6,317 nucleotides of DNA, taken from Thermoplasmata archaeon. Lineage in GTDB: Archaea > Thermoplasmatota > Thermoplasmata > SG8-5 > JAGLSY01. Under the pieces are notes generated by a model that saw only the letters and a program-made list of their open reading frames with translations, did not search any database and was not told the DNA's origin. Of the stretch, positions 5,957-6,317 are shown piece after piece. The translations under genes were made by a program, and so were the position numbers. The first letter of the stretch is position 1. Each line of letters starts with the position of its first letter. The stretch covers positions 1 through 6,317 of the forward strand of contig JAGLSY010000217.1 of NCBI GenBank assembly GCA_023135545.1, in the 5' to 3' direction.

Positions 5957-6307
5957 TCAAGGTTGTAGAACTTTGCCGCATTCCGGGCAAAGGAAGTTCT
6001 CATCCCTCTCGACCTCGCGACGGCAGTAGTGGCATGTTACCAACTGGCCGGACATTCTCTTGAATTCCAGATCATCCGCCTTCTTCCCGGTGAATCCGAT
6101 TATTAGGAATATGATGCCCAATGCCAGGCAGAGGCCGGCCATGATGAAGGAGAATGATCTCACTTCGTCAATATCGATGTTCTCACCCACCGCGCTTGCT
6201 ATGTCCCCGATGAGGAAGGGGTAGGCATACCAACCGGCGCTCATCCAGATTAGGAGGGGTGCAAGGATTTTTAACAATCCGTTCATGGTTCCCTTCGGCA
6301 GTGTCAT
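5957..6307 (-). CDS. Small two-helix membrane protein with C-terminal zinc ribbon
   Basis: From the ATG at 6307 this is 116 residues. Two hydrophobic segments (about 11-33 and 52-72) are separated by a short acidic loop and followed by a charged linker. C92, C95, C107 and C110 form a CxxC-x11-CxxC zinc ribbon at the C-terminus, ending CPECGKVLQP. The likely layout is a helical hairpin in the membrane with the ribbon in the cytoplasm. Small membrane proteins of this kind are common in Thermoplasmatota and methanogens and mostly have no assigned function; I do not recognise a specific family. The start is uncertain: ATG 6286 (109 residues, with an AAGGGA upstream) is an alternative, and the frame stays open to the window edge (TTG at 6316), so the gene could begin outside. 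It runs convergently to Rpap and is probably unrelated to it. Confidence 0.75.
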   Translation of the reverse strand: MTLPKGTMNGLLKILAPLLIWMSAGWYAYPFLIGDIASAVGENIDIDEVRSFSFIMAGLCLALGIIFLIIGFTGKKADDLEFKRMSGQLVTCHYCRREVERDENFLCPECGKVLQP

Positions 6308-6317
6308 GTCAACCAAC

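Overview
The window reads as archaeal, most likely euryarchaeal in the broad sense (a Thermoplasmatota or methanogen-type lineage; this placement is inference). The evidence is a multi-OB-fold archaeal replication protein A (RPA) followed directly by its RPA-associated protein (Rpap, COG3390 type), Shine-Dalgarno sites of the archaeal GGTGATCC type, and a TTTATATA box at an archaeal promoter position before the RPA gene.

The window splits into two parts of different character. Bases 1-3120 are AT-rich, strongly so in the first two genes and less so in the third. They hold a compact three-gene operon on the + strand: a DUF488 protein (196-807), a cysteine-rich class I SAM methyltransferase-like protein (843-2093, probable TTG start) and a DUF1848 protein with a C-terminal radical-SAM-like CxxxCxxC cluster (2094-3104, abutting its neighbour with no gap). 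An imperfect direct repeat lies at both ends of this block (122-140 and 3117-3141). The stop codons of the first and third genes sit in the 6-nt loops of hairpins. Composition, flanking repeat and gene content suggest an acquired cassette, and this is the best candidate here for an undescribed system. Its chemistry would be iron-sulfur and SAM based, possibly nucleic-acid modification or repair, but the substrate cannot be read from the sequence.

Bases 3121-5883 are higher in GC and hold a core DNA-replication and repair operon: RPA (3223-4878; N-terminal helical region, three OB folds of which the first two are near-identical, then a zinc-finger OB region) and Rpap (4879-5883; OB fold, long acidic linker, C-terminal winged-helix-like segment). 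RPA would coat single-stranded DNA, with Rpap as its dedicated partner. A convergent - strand gene (5957 to about 6307) encodes a small two-helix membrane protein with a C-terminal zinc ribbon. It lies close to the window edge.
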